Shown here one piece after another: positions 5,932 through 6,979 of a DNA stretch of 6,979 nt. The stretch's first letter is position 1. Each line of letters opens with the position of its first letter. The position numbers and the translations under genes were made by a program. The notes beneath the pieces are model-generated. The model searched no databases. It had not been told where the DNA came from and saw nothing but the letters and a program-made list of their open reading frames with translations. Source of the DNA: DATKGN01 sp964385705 (GTDB lineage Bacteria; Patescibacteriota; Microgenomatia; UBA10105; UBA927). Location: assembly GCA_964385705.1 (NCBI GenBank), contig CAYLQG010000077.1:1-6979 (forward strand). Reading direction: 5' to 3'.

Positions 5932-6979
5932 ATGGATATTACGATTCTCAAAAAGATTACCCGAAATTTTGTCCACGAACTGACTGACGCCCAGGAAGGT
6001 AAAAAAACAAGTTTGCCCTTTATCATCCACCATCTGCCGGAAAAACCACTCCTGCCCGATAATGAGGCTTTTCAGGTAATCAAAATCGGAGGAACAATTC
6101 TCCAAACGTCAAATGCCTACTCTACGAACCGGAAAATCATTCTCACATCGCACCACGAAGAACGCCTTCCGGTCATGACCACCAAAGATGTGTTCCTTTC
6201 TCTTATCGATAAAAACCTGAATCCTCAGACAAACGTTCTTGCACTCAATTTCGCATATCCCTTACAACCAGTATTCCAAAAGGGTAAGCTGGAGGGGGTT
6301 CTCACAACGAGCGATAAAGAGCATGCCTTCGCCGGCCTCGTCGGACAAAATATTTGTGAGGTGATCGAGAATTATGTCAAAACAAAATATAAACGGGATA
6401 TCCGTGTTTCAGTTGCAAATGACACGATCTGCATTGTCATGGCCGGACTGACGGAATATCCCGCACACTCCCTGGCCGGAGGAGTCGTAGGCACCGGAAT
6501 AAATTTCGCCTTTTATCTCGATGGGTCAAACGTTGTGAATCTTGAATCGGCTTTTTTCAATAAGTTTCCGCAATCAGAAGAAGGCCTGGCTGTTGATAAT
6601 CAATCGTTGAATAAAGGCGCATCGGTATTTGAAAAAGAGGTTTCAGGCGAATATCTCTATCATCATCTGAATATGTTGCTGACCAAAAATCGGATTACCT
6701 ATCCGGCAATTAAAACCACACAGCAATTGAACAAACTCGCTCAGAGCGACACCGAAAAGGTATCGGATCTGGCACGGGGATTGCTTGAACATTCCGCGTC
6801 CCTCATCTCCTGCCAGATTGCGGCAATCGCAGAGTTTAAAAAGAATGATATGGTGTTTGTCATGGAGGGCAGCCTTTTTTGGGTCGGATGGCACTATAAA
6901 TCGATGGTCGAAAAATACGTGAGTGAACTGACGAAGTACAAGGTGAGCTTTGAGGAAATCAAGGACTGCGGCATTATCG
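5932..6979 (+). CDS. Divergent compact hexokinase-family protein, copy B (3' partial)
   Basis: A paralogue of the protein at 1578-2648 and member of the same hexokinase family. The frame is open from the ATG to the window edge: 349 codons plus one base. About 7 residues are probably missing, judging by copy A. A hand alignment with copy A needs no gaps and gives about 210 identities in 349 positions (near 60%). The same motifs recur at the same residue numbers: SLPFII (27-32), KIGGT (51-55), NFAYP, ANDT with Asp164, GTGIN (187-191), FEKEVSGEYL, and MEGSLF. Lys51 again replaces the Asp of DLGGT. One difference lies in the sugar-binding loop: TKEHSF of copy A is DKEHAF here, so Thr128 is Asp. 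The start aligns with that of copy A, and the upstream gap carries only a weak ribosome binding site. The two copies may differ in substrate; this is inferred from the loop change. Confidence 0.8.
   Translation, partial: MDITILKKITRNFVHELTDAQEGKKTSLPFIIHHLPEKPLLPDNEAFQVIKIGGTILQTSNAYSTNRKIILTSHHEERLPVMTTKDVFLSLIDKNLNPQTNVLALNFAYPLQPVFQKGKLEGVLTTSDKEHAFAGLVGQNICEVIENYVKTKYKRDIRVSVANDTICIVMAGLTEYPAHSLAGGVVGTGINFAFYLDGSNVVNLESAFFNKFPQSEEGLAVDNQSLNKGASVFEKEVSGEYLYHHLNMLLTKNRITYPAIKTTQQLNKLAQSDTEKVSDLARGLLEHSASLISCQIAAIAEFKKNDMVFVMEGSLFWVGWHYKSMVEKYVSELTKYKVSFEEIKDCGII

Overview
The window is a gene-dense stretch of hexose-entry metabolism. All genes lie on the + strand, with intergenic gaps of at most 67 bases. 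It holds five complete genes and two cut by the window edges. In order these are a PfkB-family sugar kinase (5' end missing), a small cupin-like protein, a compact divergent hexokinase-family protein, a galactokinase-like GHMP kinase, galactose-1-phosphate uridylyltransferase, an aldose 1-epimerase, and a second hexokinase-family protein (last few codons missing) that is a paralogue of the first. The reading frames, the motifs and the two-copy relationship are seen directly. The metabolic roles come from family knowledge.

Layout: 1-885 PfkB kinase; 890-1510 cupin-like gene behind the only strong Shine-Dalgarno sequence in the window; 1511-1577 a 67-base gap with a promoter-like sequence and a 6-bp inverted repeat; 1578-2648 hexokinase-like copy A; 2654-3904 galK-like; 3897-4916 galT; 4909-5889 galM-like; 5890-5931 a short gap; 5932 to the end hexokinase-like copy B. 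galK/galT and galT/galM each overlap by 8 bases, so these three look translationally coupled and co-transcribed. No rRNA, tRNA, mobile element or CRISPR array was seen.

Together the genes would take the three common hexoses into central metabolism. Galactose would be anomerised (GalM), phosphorylated (GalK) and exchanged with UDP-glucose to give glucose-1-phosphate (GalT). Glucose, perhaps released alongside galactose from a disaccharide, could be phosphorylated by the hexokinase-like proteins, and fructose or a related sugar by the PfkB kinase. The UDP-galactose 4-epimerase (galE) needed to close the Leloir cycle is not in the window. The cupin-like protein may be a sugar isomerase, but this is unproven.

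Organism: a bacterium of intermediate GC content. TGA is a stop codon (galK and galM end in it), so the recoded-TGA lineages are excluded. The divergent hexokinase pair, unusual galactokinase motif, tight packing and mostly absent Shine-Dalgarno sequences suggest an uncultivated lineage, possibly Patescibacteria/CPR, but this placement is a low-confidence inference.

The points most worth a second look are the two hexokinase paralogues bracketing galKTM, the Lys in place of the phosphate-loop Asp in both, and the Cys in place of the sugar-binding Glu in the galactokinase signature.
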